From positions 1 to 20,621 of the forward strand of contig JAUNCU010000027.1 of the NCBI GenBank assembly GCA_030526455.1: a stretch of DNA of 20,621 bases, written 5' to 3'. Below are positions 1 through 8,659 of the stretch, in pieces. Position numbers and translations under genes: made by a program. The stretch's first letter is position 1; each line of letters starts with the position of its first letter. This DNA is from Bacteroidales bacterium (GTDB taxonomy: Bacteria > Bacteroidota > Bacteroidia > Bacteroidales > Muribaculaceae). Below the pieces are notes generated by a model that worked only from the letters and a program-made list of their open reading frames with translations, was not told the DNA's origin and searched no databases.

Positions 1-1907
1 AATACAACGATCAAAAATACAAGATCAACCTGATTGACACCCCAGGACACGTTGACTTCACTGTGGAAGTGGAACGCTCACTCCGCGTGCTCGACGGTAC
101 CGTTGCAACTTTCTGCGCCGTTGGTGGTGTTGAACCTCAGTCTGAAACCGTATGGCGCCAGGCCGACAAGTACAACGTGCCTCGCGTGGCTTACATCAAC
201 AAGATGGACCGCTCGGGTGCTAACTTCCTCGAAGTGGCTCGCCAGATGAAGGAACTCCTTGGTGCAAATCCTTGCCCAATCCAACTTCCTATCGGTGCTG
301 AAGACACCTTCAAGGGTATGGTTGACCTCGTGCGCATGAAAGCAGTTCTCTTCCCTGATGAATCAATGGGTGCGAACTACGTGCTGGAAGAAATTCCAGA
401 AAACATGCTCGAAGAATGCCAGCAGTATCGCGACAAGATGCTTGAAACCATCGCTGAATTCGACGAAGAATTGATGCTCAAGTATTTCGACGATCCCGAC
501 ACTATCACTGAAGAAGAAATTCACCGTGCACTCCGCGCTGCTACCCTGAAGATGGAAATCGTGCCTATGCTCTGCGGTAGCTCGTTCAAGAACAAGGGTG
601 TGCAACTGCTCCTCGATGCCGTTTGTGCATATCTGCCAAGCCCATCAGATGCAGTAGAAGTAGTGGGTCACGCTTACGGTGATCCCGACAAGCAAATCAC
701 TCGCAAGCCACTGTTCGAAGAACCAATGTGTGCGCTCGCGTTCAAGATCGCTACCGACCCATATGTAGGTCGTCTCGTATTCTTCCGCGTTTATTCAGGT
801 CAAATCGACGCTGGTTCTTATATCTTCAACTCTCGCTCTGGCAAGAAGGAACGCATCTCTCGCCTCTTCCAGATGCACTCTAACAAGCAGAACCCAATGG
901 AAACCATCGGCTGCGGTGATATCGGTGCCGGCGTAGGTTTCAAGGACATCCGTACTGGTGATACCCTCTGCGCTGAAGATGCTCCTATCGTTCTCGAAGC
1001 AATGGACTTCCCCGATCCAGTTATCGGTATCGCTGTGGAACCAAAGACTCAGAAGGACCTCGACAAGCTCGATCAAGGCTTGCAGAAGCTTGCTGAAGAA
1101 GACCCAACATTCCAGGTTGAATCTAACGAAGAAACCGGTCAAACCATTATCCGCGGTATGGGTGAGCTTCACCTCGACATCATCATCGACCGTCTGCGCC
1201 GCGAATTCAAGGTTGAATGTAACCAAGGTCGTCCACAAGTTACCTACAAGGAAGCCATCACTCAATCGGTGGAACTTCGCGAAGTGTTCAAGAAGCAATC
1301 AGGTGGTCGTGGTAAGTTCGCAGATATCATCTGCCGCGTAGAGCCAGTTGACGAAGGCTTCGAAGGCGATATCCAATTCGTAGACGAAGTGAAGGGTGGT
1401 GATATTCCTAAGGAATTCATCCCTGCAATCCAGAAGGGCTTCCTCGCCGCTATGAAGAACGGTGTGCTCGCTGGCTACCCAGTAGAACAACTCAAGGTTA
1501 CCGTAATCTCTGGTTCGTTCCACCCAGTAGACTCTGACCAACTTTCATTCGAACTCTGTGCTCAACAGGCATTCAAGAAGGCTTGCGCTCAAGCTGGCCC
1601 AGTGCTCATGGAGCCAATCATGAAGGTGGAAGTTGTAACTCCAGAAGAAAGTATGGGTGACGTGATCGGCGACATGAACAAGCGCCGTGGCCAGGTAGAA
1701 GGTATGGAAACCAGCCGCTCTGGCGCCCGCATCGTGAAGGCTTCTGCTCCACTGGCAGAAATGTTCGGTTACGTAACAGCTCTGCGTACAATCACCTCAG
1801 GTCGTGCTACCAGCACCATGAGCTTCTCTCACTACGCACAAGTAAGCCGTGCTATCGCTGAAAAGGTGCTTACCGAAGTGAAGGGTAACGTTAACTTGTT
1901 GAAATAA
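1..1907 (+). CDS. fusA: Elongation factor G, 5'-truncated by the window edge
   Basis: EF-G is the cytoplasmic GTPase that moves tRNAs and mRNA through the ribosome and, with RRF, splits ribosomes for recycling. The reading frame is open from base 3 and gives 634 residues to a TAA stop. Since EF-G is usually about 700 residues, roughly 70 N-terminal residues, including the P-loop (G1) and switch I (G2), lie before the window. Visible GTPase motifs are G3 DTPGH (bases 36-50), G4 NKMD (198-209) and a G5-like CGSSFKNKG near base 575. The rest covers domains II-V, with the conserved domain IV/V segments GQTIIRGMGELHLDI and VEGMETSRSGARIVKA. It ends 18 bp before rpsJ with no terminator between, so it is probably cotranscribed with the S10 cluster. 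tuf, which follows fusA in E. coli, is absent. Confidence 0.98.
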   Translation, partial: YNDQKYKINLIDTPGHVDFTVEVERSLRVLDGTVATFCAVGGVEPQSETVWRQADKYNVPRVAYINKMDRSGANFLEVARQMKELLGANPCPIQLPIGAEDTFKGMVDLVRMKAVLFPDESMGANYVLEEIPENMLEECQQYRDKMLETIAEFDEELMLKYFDDPDTITEEEIHRALRAATLKMEIVPMLCGSSFKNKGVQLLLDAVCAYLPSPSDAVEVVGHAYGDPDKQITRKPLFEEPMCALAFKIATDPYVGRLVFFRVYSGQIDAGSYIFNSRSGKKERISRLFQMHSNKQNPMETIGCGDIGAGVGFKDIRTGDTLCAEDAPIVLEAMDFPDPVIGIAVEPKTQKDLDKLDQGLQKLAEEDPTFQVESNEETGQTIIRGMGELHLDIIIDRLRREFKVECNQGRPQVTYKEAITQSVELREVFKKQSGGRGKFADIICRVEPVDEGFEGDIQFVDEVKGGDIPKEFIPAIQKGFLAAMKNGVLAGYPVEQLKVTVISGSFHPVDSDQLSFELCAQQAFKKACAQAGPVLMEPIMKVEVVTPEESMGDVIGDMNKRRGQVEGMETSRSGARIVKASAPLAEMFGYVTALRTITSGRATSTMSFSHYAQVSRAIAEKVLTEVKGNVNLLK

Positions 1908-1925
1908 TTTTATTCATAAAATAAT

Positions 1926-2231
1926 ATGAGCCAAAAAATCAGAATCAAATTAAAATCTTACGATCACAACTTGGTTGACAAGTCTGCCGAGAAGATTGTT
2001 AAGACTGTGAAGTCTACAGGTGCTGTAGTTAGCGGTCCAATTCCACTGCCAACTCACAAGCGCATCTTCACTGTAAACCGTTCGACTTTCGTAAACAAGA
2101 AGTCGCGTGAACAATTCCAACTCTCTGCTTACAAGCGCCTCATCGACATCTACAGCTCAACTGCAAAGACTGTCGACGCGCTCATGAAACTTGAGTTGCC
2201 TAGCGGTGTAGAAGTAGAAATTAAAGTCTAA
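1926..2231 (+). CDS. rpsJ: 30S ribosomal protein S10 (uS10)
   Basis: uS10 is a 30S head protein and, in many bacteria, also the NusE antitermination partner of NusB. The 101-residue product has the normal family length and carries the typical IRIKLKSYDH start and the GPIPLPTHKRIFTVNRS loop. Start ATG is 18 bp after the fusA stop. There is no Shine-Dalgarno; the upstream region is AT-rich, as expected for Bacteroidota. It opens the S10-type cluster and is separated from rplC by a 71-bp gap, larger than most here. Confidence 0.98.
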   Translation: MSQKIRIKLKSYDHNLVDKSAEKIVKTVKSTGAVVSGPIPLPTHKRIFTVNRSTFVNKKSREQFQLSAYKRLIDIYSSTAKTVDALMKLELPSGVEVEIKV

Positions 2232-2302
2232 GAGAATTTTCAAAACTCTCGAGTTAATCAAAACAAAGTGATTCTAAGTAAACATTTTAAAAATTAAGAG
2301 AA
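2232..2302 (+). promoter_or_regulatory. rpsJ-rplC intergenic region with two weak hairpins (possible leader)
   Basis: The 71-bp gap is AT-rich. It holds an imperfect palindrome at 2232-2250 (GAGA...TCTC outer arms around TTT/AAA, one A-C mismatch) and a second hairpin at 2256-2273 (AATCA, 8-nt loop, TGATT). Neither is followed by a T-run, so termination is unlikely. In E. coli the S10 operon is controlled by L4 acting on the leader before rpsJ; here the only sizeable gap nearby is before rplC. A control role is conjecture and the pairings are weak. Confidence 0.25.
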
Positions 2303-2920
2303 ATGCCAGGATTATTAGGAAAGAAAATCGGAATGACATCCGTATTCAGTGCCGACGGTAAGAACGTACCGTGCACTGTTATCGAAGTAGGTCCTTGTGT
2401 AGTTACTCAGGTGAAAACTGTTGAAAAAGACGGCTATGCTGCTATCCAGTTGGGCTATCAGGAAAAGACTGAAAAGCACACCAACAAGCCAGAGGCTGGT
2501 CACTTCAAGAAAGCCGGTGTTAACCCACAGCGCCACTTGGCCGAGTTCAAAGATTTTGATGGTGAGTACAAACTTGGTGACACAATCACTGTAGATTTGT
2601 TCAGCGATGCCTCATTTGTCGATGTAATCGGTACTTCAAAAGGTAAAGGTTTCCAGGGCGTTGTTAAGCGCCATGGTTTCGGTGGTGTAGGTCAGACTAC
2701 TCACGGTCAGCACAACCGTCTGCGTGCGCCAGGTTCTATCGGTGCTTGTTCTTACCCTGCAAAGGTGTTCAAGGGCATGCGCATGGCCGGCCACATGGGT
2801 GCCGAACGTGTAACTGTTCAAAATTTACAGATTATTAAGGTTATGCCTGAGAACAACGTACTCGTAGTGAAGGGTAGCGTTCCAGGTGCTAAAGGTTCAA
2901 TTTTATCAATCGTTAAGTAA
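2303..2920 (+). CDS. rplC: 50S ribosomal protein L3 (uL3)
   Basis: uL3 is one of the first proteins to assemble on 23S rRNA and reaches toward the peptidyl-transferase centre. The 205-residue product starts MPGLLGKKIGMT, the usual Bacteroidota N-terminus. It contains the conserved long-loop segment GTSKGKGFQGVVKRHGF, followed by GQTTHGQHNRLRAPGSIG and MAGHMG. The stop overlaps the rplD start by one base (TAATG), so L3 and L4 translation is probably coupled. Confidence 0.98.
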   Translation: MPGLLGKKIGMTSVFSADGKNVPCTVIEVGPCVVTQVKTVEKDGYAAIQLGYQEKTEKHTNKPEAGHFKKAGVNPQRHLAEFKDFDGEYKLGDTITVDLFSDASFVDVIGTSKGKGFQGVVKRHGFGGVGQTTHGQHNRLRAPGSIGACSYPAKVFKGMRMAGHMGAERVTVQNLQIIKVMPENNVLVVKGSVPGAKGSILSIVK

Positions 2921-3543
2921 TGGAACTCGCAGTATATAACATCAAAGGAGAAGACACCGGGAAGAAGGTAGTTCTCAACGACGAAGTTTTCGCTCTCGCC
3001 GAACCCAACGAGCACGCCGTATATCTCGATGTTAAGCAATACCTCGCTAACCAGCGCCAAGGTACACACAAGTCAAAGGAAAGAAGTGAAGTTTCAGGTT
3101 CAACCAAAAAGCTCGGTCGCCAGAAGGGTGGCGGCGGTGCTCGCCACGGTGACATCAACTCTCCAGTGATGGTGGGTGGTGGTCGCGTGTTCGGTCCACG
3201 TCCACGCAACTACAGCTTCAAGTTGAACAAGAAAGTTAAGGCTCTCGCTCGTCGTTCAGCGCTCACATTCAAGGCTCAGAATGACCAGATCGTAGTAGTG
3301 GAAGACTTTAACTTTGAGGCTCCAAAGACTAAAGAATTCGTAAATTTTGCTAAAAATATTAAAGTTTACGGCCAAAAGACCGTTCTCGTTTTGCCATCTC
3401 AAAATAAGAACGTATATTTGTCTGCTCGAAATATCGAGAAGACATTTGTAATCACCGCTGCTGAGCTGAACACCTATCGCATTCTTGACAACAAGAAGCT
3501 GGTGGTCACCGAAAGCAGTGTGGCTGTGTTGAACCAATTTTAA
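2920..3543 (+). CDS. rplD: 50S ribosomal protein L4 (uL4)
   Basis: uL4 is an early-assembling 50S protein whose extended loop lines the peptide exit tunnel; in gammaproteobacteria it also represses the S10 operon. The 207-residue product has the family pattern: a globular N-terminus, the basic loop with GRQKGGGGARHGD and GGGRVFGPRPRNY (about residues 66-95), and a C-terminal domain ending in VAVLNQF. The ATG shares its A with the rplC stop. The gene ends in tandem stops TAA TAG. Whether this L4 is autoregulatory cannot be judged, as no leader like that of E. coli is seen before rpsJ. Confidence 0.97.
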   Translation: MELAVYNIKGEDTGKKVVLNDEVFALAEPNEHAVYLDVKQYLANQRQGTHKSKERSEVSGSTKKLGRQKGGGGARHGDINSPVMVGGGRVFGPRPRNYSFKLNKKVKALARRSALTFKAQNDQIVVVEDFNFEAPKTKEFVNFAKNIKVYGQKTVLVLPSQNKNVYLSARNIEKTFVITAAELNTYRILDNKKLVVTESSVAVLNQF

Positions 3544-3545
3544 TA

Positions 3546-3561
3546 GAAGGAGGTAACGAAA
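3546..3561 (+). promoter_or_regulatory. Strong Shine-Dalgarno sequence of rplW
   Basis: GAAGGAGGTAA lies at 3546-3556, with the GGAGG core ending 8 nt before the rplW ATG. This is a near-perfect complement of the 16S rRNA 3' end. It stands out because almost all other starts in the window have no SD; rplF is the only similar case. The SD is between genes, not constrained by coding. Confidence 0.85.
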
Positions 3562-3852
3562 ATGAACTTGATGATCATCCCAATTGTAACTGAAAAGGCA
3601 ACCGCCATCAGCGAAAAGACCAATCGTTTTTCATTCAAGGTATCTCCTGATGCCAACAAGTACCAGATCAAGGACGCCGTAGAGAAGCTCTACGACGTTA
3701 AGGTTGTGGGTGTCAGCACAATGAATTACGAAGGCAAAAAGAAAATGCGCTACACAAAGCGTGGCATTCAACGCGGCAAGGTTTCTGCTTTCAAGAAAGC
3801 CGTTGTAACCATTGCCGAAGGTCAAACTATTGATTTCTATAGTAATATTTAA
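3562..3852 (+). CDS. rplW: 50S ribosomal protein L23 (uL23)
   Basis: uL23 sits at the tunnel exit and is the docking site for trigger factor and the signal recognition particle. The 96-residue product matches the short bacterial form, with the N-terminal IIPIVTEKATAISEK motif and the C-terminal KKMRYTKRGIQRGK stretch corresponding to the extended rRNA-contacting loop. The start is fixed by an ideal Shine-Dalgarno 8 nt upstream, which is exceptional in this gene set. rplB follows after 8 bp. Confidence 0.97.
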   Translation: MNLMIIPIVTEKATAISEKTNRFSFKVSPDANKYQIKDAVEKLYDVKVVGVSTMNYEGKKKMRYTKRGIQRGKVSAFKKAVVTIAEGQTIDFYSNI

Positions 3853-3860
3853 TAAAACAA

Positions 3861-4685
<825 letters not shown>

Positions 4686-4704
4686 TTTGATTAAAAGTTA
4701 AACT

Positions 4705-4974
4705 ATGAGTCGTTCATTAAAAAAAGGACCTTACATTAGTGTTAAGCTCGAAAAGAAGGTCGACGCTATGAATGAAAGCGGCAAGAAGAACGTGATCAAG
4801 ACCTGGTCGCGCGCCTCTATGATTGCTCCTGAATTCGTTGGTCACACCTTCGCCGTACACAATGGCAATAAGTTCATCCCTGTCTATGTCACTGAAAACA
4901 TGGTAGGTCACAAGCTTGGCGAATTTGCGCCAACCCGCACCTTCCGTGGCCACAGCGGCAACAACAAGCGATAA
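4705..4974 (+). CDS. rpsS: 30S ribosomal protein S19 (uS19)
   Basis: uS19 binds 16S rRNA in the 30S head, forms a complex with S13 and contacts the subunit interface. The 89-residue product starts MSRSLKKGPYIS and has the conserved GHKLGEFAPTRTFRGH block near the C-terminus. It ends in tandem stops TAA TAG, and rplV follows after 48 bp of AT-rich sequence with no clear element. Confidence 0.98.
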   Translation: MSRSLKKGPYISVKLEKKVDAMNESGKKNVIKTWSRASMIAPEFVGHTFAVHNGNKFIPVYVTENMVGHKLGEFAPTRTFRGHSGNNKR

Positions 4975-5022
4975 TAGACCCGGGAACCAATTCAATTTAA
5001 GACAAAAAAAGAATTAAATACA

Positions 5023-5433
5023 ATGGGTAAAAGAAAAAGATTATCAGCAGATAAAATTAAGGAAGCCAAGCGCGACCTTGCTTTCGCCAAGCTGAAAAAC
5101 GTGCCTAGCTCACCACGCAAGATGCGTCTTGTAGCTGACATGGTGCGCGGCGTTGAAGTATTCAAGGCTCTCGGTCTCCTTCATTTCTCAAATAAGCAAG
5201 CTGCCGTCGACGTTGAGAAGCTCCTCAAGTCGGCCATCTCTAACTGGGAACAGAAGAATGATAAGAAGGCTGAAAGCGGTGAACTCTACATCAAGGCTAT
5301 CACAGTTGACTGTGCTCCTATGTTGAAGCGCCTCCGTCCAGCCCCTAAAGGCCGTGGCTATCGCATCCGCAAGCGTAGCAACCACATCACCTTGACAGTA
5401 GATACAATTAACAATGACAATAAAGACGCATAA
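5023..5433 (+). CDS. rplV: 50S ribosomal protein L22 (uL22)
   Basis: uL22 spans the exit tunnel; its beta-hairpin helps form the tunnel constriction with L4. The 136-residue product is longer than the roughly 110 residues of E. coli L22 because of an N-terminal extension (about residues 1-22, rich in K/R) and a short C-terminal tail. Recognisable parts are VPSSPRKMRLVADMVRG and the C-terminal hairpin segment RLRPAPKGRGYRIRKRSNH. A methionine in place of the second alanine appears in the conserved DCAPMLKR. Confidence 0.97.
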   Translation: MGKRKRLSADKIKEAKRDLAFAKLKNVPSSPRKMRLVADMVRGVEVFKALGLLHFSNKQAAVDVEKLLKSAISNWEQKNDKKAESGELYIKAITVDCAPMLKRLRPAPKGRGYRIRKRSNHITLTVDTINNDNKDA

Positions 5434-5441
5434 AAAGAATT

Positions 5442-6167
5442 ATGGGACAGAAAGTAAATCCAATTAGCAATCGTTTAGGTATCATCCGCGGCTGGGACTC
5501 AAACTGGTTTGGTGGCAGCAACTATGGTGATACATTGGTTGAGGATAGCAAAATCCGCAAATATCTGAACGTGCGTCTGGCTAAGGCTAGCGTTTCACGT
5601 ATTGTCATTGAACGTACTCTCAAGCTCGTTACTATCACTATCTGCACTTCTCGCCCCGGTATCATTATCGGCAAGGGCGGACAGGATGTCGACAAGCTGA
5701 AAGAGGAATTGAAGAAGCTCACCGACAAGGACGTGCAAATCAACATCTACGAAGTGAAGCGTCCTGAACTCGATGCGCAAATCGTTGCGAACAACATCGC
5801 ACACCAGATTGAAGGCAAGGTGGCTTACCGCCGTGCTGTGAAGATGGCTGTGGCTTCTACCATGCGCCTCGGTGCTGAAGGCATCAAGGTGCTCGTGAGC
5901 GGACGTCTCAACGGTGCTGAAATGGCTCGTTCTGAAATGTTCAAGGAAGGTCGTACTCCTCTGCACACTCTTCGTGCCGACATCGACTACGCTCTCGTTC
6001 CTGCACTCACCAAGGTGGGTCTGATCGGCGTAAAGGTTTGGATCTGCCGTGGCGAAGTTTACGGTAAGAAGGACCTCGCTCCTAACTTCACCAACAATGG
6101 TAACGAACGCCGTGGTGGCAATGGTGGCCGCCGTGGTGGTTTCCGCAACAAAAAGAACAATCGTTAA
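5442..6167 (+). CDS. rpsC: 30S ribosomal protein S3 (uS3)
   Basis: uS3 lies at the mRNA entry channel and contributes to mRNA unwinding. The 241-residue product starts MGQKVNPISNRLG. It has a KH RNA-binding domain with the GKGG loop at residues 77-80, then the C-terminal S3 domain (AEMARSEMFKEGRTPLHTLRADIDY). The last 28 or so residues form a low-complexity Gly/Arg/Asn tail beyond the conserved core, as seen in Bacteroidota S3. The spacing to rplV is 8 bp. Confidence 0.98.
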   Translation: MGQKVNPISNRLGIIRGWDSNWFGGSNYGDTLVEDSKIRKYLNVRLAKASVSRIVIERTLKLVTITICTSRPGIIIGKGGQDVDKLKEELKKLTDKDVQINIYEVKRPELDAQIVANNIAHQIEGKVAYRRAVKMAVASTMRLGAEGIKVLVSGRLNGAEMARSEMFKEGRTPLHTLRADIDYALVPALTKVGLIGVKVWICRGEVYGKKDLAPNFTNNGNERRGGNGGRRGGFRNKKNNR

Positions 6168-6192
6168 ACTTGATTTTATCAACTGAACAACA

Positions 6193-6627
6193 ATGTTACA
6201 ACAACCAAAAAGATTAAGATACAGAAGACCATCAGACGGTGGTACACGCAAGTACTCTAAGCGTGGTACACAGCTCAACTTCGGCTCATTCGGTATTAAG
6301 GCACTTGACTCAAAGTGGATTACCGCTCGCCAGATTGAAGCTGCTCGTGTGGCTGTAACTCGCTACATGCAACGTCAAGGTCAAATTTGGGTTCGCATCT
6401 TCCCTGACAAGCCTTATACTCGCAAGCCAGCCGACGTGCGTATGGGTAAAGGTAAGGGTGATGTAGCCGGTTACGTAGCTCCTGTATTCCCAGGACGCAT
6501 CCTCATCGAAGTAGAAGGCGTTAGCTATGATATCGCTAAGGAAGCACTTCGCTTGGCAGCTCAAAAGCTCCCTATTCCAACTAAGTTTGTGGTTCGCCGC
6601 GACTATGATCCATCTCAAACAGTGTAA
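6193..6627 (+). CDS. rplP: 50S ribosomal protein L16 (uL16)
   Basis: uL16 assembles late into the 50S subunit and helps position tRNAs in the A and P sites. The 144-residue product carries the family blocks KRLRYRRPSDGGTRKYSKRG and RMGKGKGDVAGYVAPV, where most bacteria have a Trp after the Gly (Tyr here). The C-terminus ends in RRDYDPSQTV, slightly longer than E. coli L16 (136 aa). No Shine-Dalgarno is present. Confidence 0.97.
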   Translation: MLQQPKRLRYRRPSDGGTRKYSKRGTQLNFGSFGIKALDSKWITARQIEAARVAVTRYMQRQGQIWVRIFPDKPYTRKPADVRMGKGKGDVAGYVAPVFPGRILIEVEGVSYDIAKEALRLAAQKLPIPTKFVVRRDYDPSQTV

Positions 6628-6642
6628 TTCTATTTGCAAGAC

Positions 6643-6843
6643 ATGAAAAAGGAAGATTACAAAGAATTGAACGACAAAGAACTCCTCGAACGCTTGGATG
6701 CAGCTGAGAAAGAGTATGTTCAAACTAAGATTCAGCATTCTATTTCTCCCCTCGACAATCCTGCAAAGATCACTGTCGACAGAAGAAATATCGCGCGTAT
6801 GAAAACTGAACTTCGCGCTCGCGAATTAAAAATTAACAAATAA
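6643..6843 (+). CDS. rpmC: 50S ribosomal protein L29 (uL29)
   Basis: uL29 is a small helical-hairpin protein at the tunnel exit next to L23. An in-frame TTG at 6634 could extend the protein by three residues, but the ATG at 6643 is preferred because MKKEDYKELNDKEL aligns with known L29 N-termini and gives the usual 66-residue length. The conserved HSISPLDNPAKI turn and C-terminal ARMKTELRARELK helix are visible. Confidence 0.95.
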   Translation: MKKEDYKELNDKELLERLDAAEKEYVQTKIQHSISPLDNPAKITVDRRNIARMKTELRARELKINK

Positions 6844-6855
6844 TCCCAAACTGAA

Positions 6856-7113
6856 ATGGAAAAAAGAAATTTAAGAAAAGAGAGAATTGGGGTTGTTTCC
6901 AGCAACAAGGGTGACAAGACCATCACTGTAGATATCAAGTGGAAGGAAAAACACCCAATCTATGGTAAGTTTGTCAACAAGACAAAGAAGTACCACGCTC
7001 ACGATGAAAAGAATGAGTGCCAAGTAGGCGACAAGGTGCGCTTGATGGAAACTCGCCCTTTGAGCAAGACCAAGAGATGGAGATTAGTTGAAATCATCGA
7101 AAAAGCTAAGTAA
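6856..7113 (+). CDS. rpsQ: 30S ribosomal protein S17 (uS17)
   Basis: uS17 is an OB-fold primary binder of the 5' domain of 16S rRNA. The 85-residue product begins MEKRNLRKERIGVVSSNKGDKTI and contains the family signature GDKVRLMETRPLSKTKRWR. It lies 12 bp after rpmC and 8 bp before rplN. Confidence 0.97.
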   Translation: MEKRNLRKERIGVVSSNKGDKTITVDIKWKEKHPIYGKFVNKTKKYHAHDEKNECQVGDKVRLMETRPLSKTKRWRLVEIIEKAK

Positions 7114-7121
7114 TTTAAATT

Positions 7122-7487
7122 ATGATTCAGACAGAAAGTAGATTATCAGTAGCCGACAACAGTGGTGCTCGTGAAGTGCTCTGCATTCGCGTCCTCGGTG
7201 GTACTGGTCGCCGTTACGCTTCGGTGGGCGACACTATCGTGGTTACCGTAAAGAGCGCTATCCCATCTTCTGACGTAAAGAAGGGCACCGTATCACGTGC
7301 GGTGGTGGTTCGCACCAACAAGGAAATCCGTCGCCAGGACGGTTCTTACATCCGCTTCGACGACAACGCATGTGTGTTGATCAATAATAACGGCGAGCTT
7401 CGTGGCACCCGTATCTTCGGCCCTGTGGCACGTGAATTGCGTGCGACCAACATGAAGATTGTTTCACTCGCTCCCGAAGTACTTTAA
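7122..7487 (+). CDS. rplN: 50S ribosomal protein L14 (uL14)
   Basis: uL14 forms intersubunit bridges with 16S rRNA and is the docking surface for silencing factor RsfS. The 121-residue product begins MIQTESRLSVADNSGAREV and has the conserved RTNKEIRRQDGSYIRFDDNA and GTRIFGPVARELR blocks. It is followed by tandem in-frame stops (TAA TAA). Confidence 0.98.
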   Translation: MIQTESRLSVADNSGAREVLCIRVLGGTGRRYASVGDTIVVTVKSAIPSSDVKKGTVSRAVVVRTNKEIRRQDGSYIRFDDNACVLINNNGELRGTRIFGPVARELRATNMKIVSLAPEVL

Positions 7488-7512
7488 TAATTATCACAGT
7501 TTTTAATTTTAA

Positions 7513-7830
7513 ATGGCTAAGTTACACATAAAGAAAGGCGATACCGTTTGCGTTCTCGCCGGCGACGACAAGGGTAAAACTGGTCGTGTCCTGAGCATCA
7601 AGGCTAAGGAAAACCGTGCAATCGTTGAAGGTATCAATATGGTATCAAAGAGTACCAAGCCAAGTGCAAAGCATCCTCAGGGAGGCATTATTAAGATGGA
7701 AGCCCCTATTCACTTGTCGAACCTCAACGTGGTTGACCCCAAGACTGGCAAGCCCACTCGCGTAGGTTTCAAGAAGGAAGAGGGCAAAACAGTACGTTAT
7801 TCTAAAAAATCAGGAGAGGAAATTAAGTAA
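7513..7830 (+). CDS. rplX: 50S ribosomal protein L24 (uL24)
   Basis: uL24 initiates 50S assembly and carries a KOW motif. The 105-residue product has the KOW segment KKGDTVCVLAGDDKGKTGRV at residues 7-26, then HPQGGIIKMEAPIHLSN. Its TAA stop overlaps the rplE ATG by one base, implying coupled translation. A purine-rich AGGAG at 7812-7816 within the gene end lies 13 nt before the rplE start, rather far for an SD. Confidence 0.97.
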   Translation: MAKLHIKKGDTVCVLAGDDKGKTGRVLSIKAKENRAIVEGINMVSKSTKPSAKHPQGGIIKMEAPIHLSNLNVVDPKTGKPTRVGFKKEEGKTVRYSKKSGEEIK

Positions 7831-8375
7831 TGGCTACAACTCTTAAGAAACAATACGACGAAAAGATTGCTCCAGCTTTGATGAAGCAATTCAACTACAG
7901 CAGCCCAATGCAGATTCCTAAGCTCGTGAAGATCGTTCTCAACGAAGGTCTGGGCGACGCTACTCAGGACAAGAAAATCATTGAAACTGCTATCAACGAA
8001 CTGACCACTATCACCGGTCAGAAGGCTGTACAGACACTTTCGAAGAAGGATATCTCTAACTTCCGTGTGCGTAAGAAAATGCCTATCGGTGCCCGCGTTA
8101 CTTTGCGTCGCGACCGCATGTATGAATTCATGGAACGTTTCATCCGCATCGCTCTTCCACGTATCCGCGACTTCAAGGGTATCGCTGGCAAGCTTGATGG
8201 CCGCGGCAACTACACCGTGGGTATCACTGAGCAGATCATCTTCCCTGAAATCAACATCGACAACGTGAACAAGATGCAGGGTATGAACATCACCTTCGTC
8301 ACCACTGCACAGACCGACGAAGAAGGTTACGCACTGCTGAAAGAATTCGGTCTTCCTTTTAATAACGCTAAATAA
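7830..8375 (+). CDS. rplE: 50S ribosomal protein L5 (uL5)
   Basis: uL5 binds 5S rRNA and contacts the P-site tRNA and S13 across the subunit interface. The 181-residue product has the conserved NEGLGDATQDKK block, the SKKDISNFRVRKKMPIGARV segment and the C-terminal GITEQIIFPEI block. The ATG shares its A with the rplX stop (TAATG). In E. coli S8 represses the spc operon at the L5 start; no such structure is obvious here. Confidence 0.98.
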   Translation: MATTLKKQYDEKIAPALMKQFNYSSPMQIPKLVKIVLNEGLGDATQDKKIIETAINELTTITGQKAVQTLSKKDISNFRVRKKMPIGARVTLRRDRMYEFMERFIRIALPRIRDFKGIAGKLDGRGNYTVGITEQIIFPEINIDNVNKMQGMNITFVTTAQTDEEGYALLKEFGLPFNNAK

Positions 8376-8389
8376 TTTATCAGATAAGT

Positions 8390-8659
8390 ATGGCAAAAGA
8401 ATCAATGAAAGCCCGTCAGGCTAAGAGAGAACGCCTCGTTGCTAAGTATGCCGCTAAGCGCGCTGCGCTGAAGGCAGCCGGCGATTACGAAGCGCTCCAG
8501 AAGTTGCCTCACAACGCATCACCCGTGCGCCTGCACAACATCTGCAAGATGAGCGGTCGTCCAAAGGGCTACATGCGCCAGTTCGGTATCTCACGTATCG
8601 ACTTCCGTGAAATGGCTTCTGCTGGCTTGATTCCAGGCGTTAAGAAAGCAAGCTGGTAA
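8390..8659 (+). CDS. rpsN: 30S ribosomal protein S14 (uS14), long zinc-free type
   Basis: uS14 assembles into the 30S head. The 89-residue length and a single cysteine place it in the long C-minus class: there is no CxxC...CxxC zinc knuckle. The conserved block reads NASPVRLHNICKMSGRPKGY followed by RQFGISRI; in most members an Arg precedes the Cys (NRC), here it is Ile. The gene is followed by the 86-bp gap before rpsH. Confidence 0.97.
   Translation: MAKESMKARQAKRERLVAKYAAKRAALKAAGDYEALQKLPHNASPVRLHNICKMSGRPKGYMRQFGISRIDFREMASAGLIPGVKKASW

Noticed and set aside
795..1298. A 167-codon minus-strand frame within fusA, with similar frames elsewhere in the ribosomal genes
   Set aside because: These overlap fully with conserved genes, lack their own start context and show no family resemblance.
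8390..8659. Ile replacing the usual Arg before the S14 cysteine as a sign of a defective gene
   Set aside because: The rest of the protein is full length and well conserved; one substitution in a zinc-free S14 is not evidence of loss of function.
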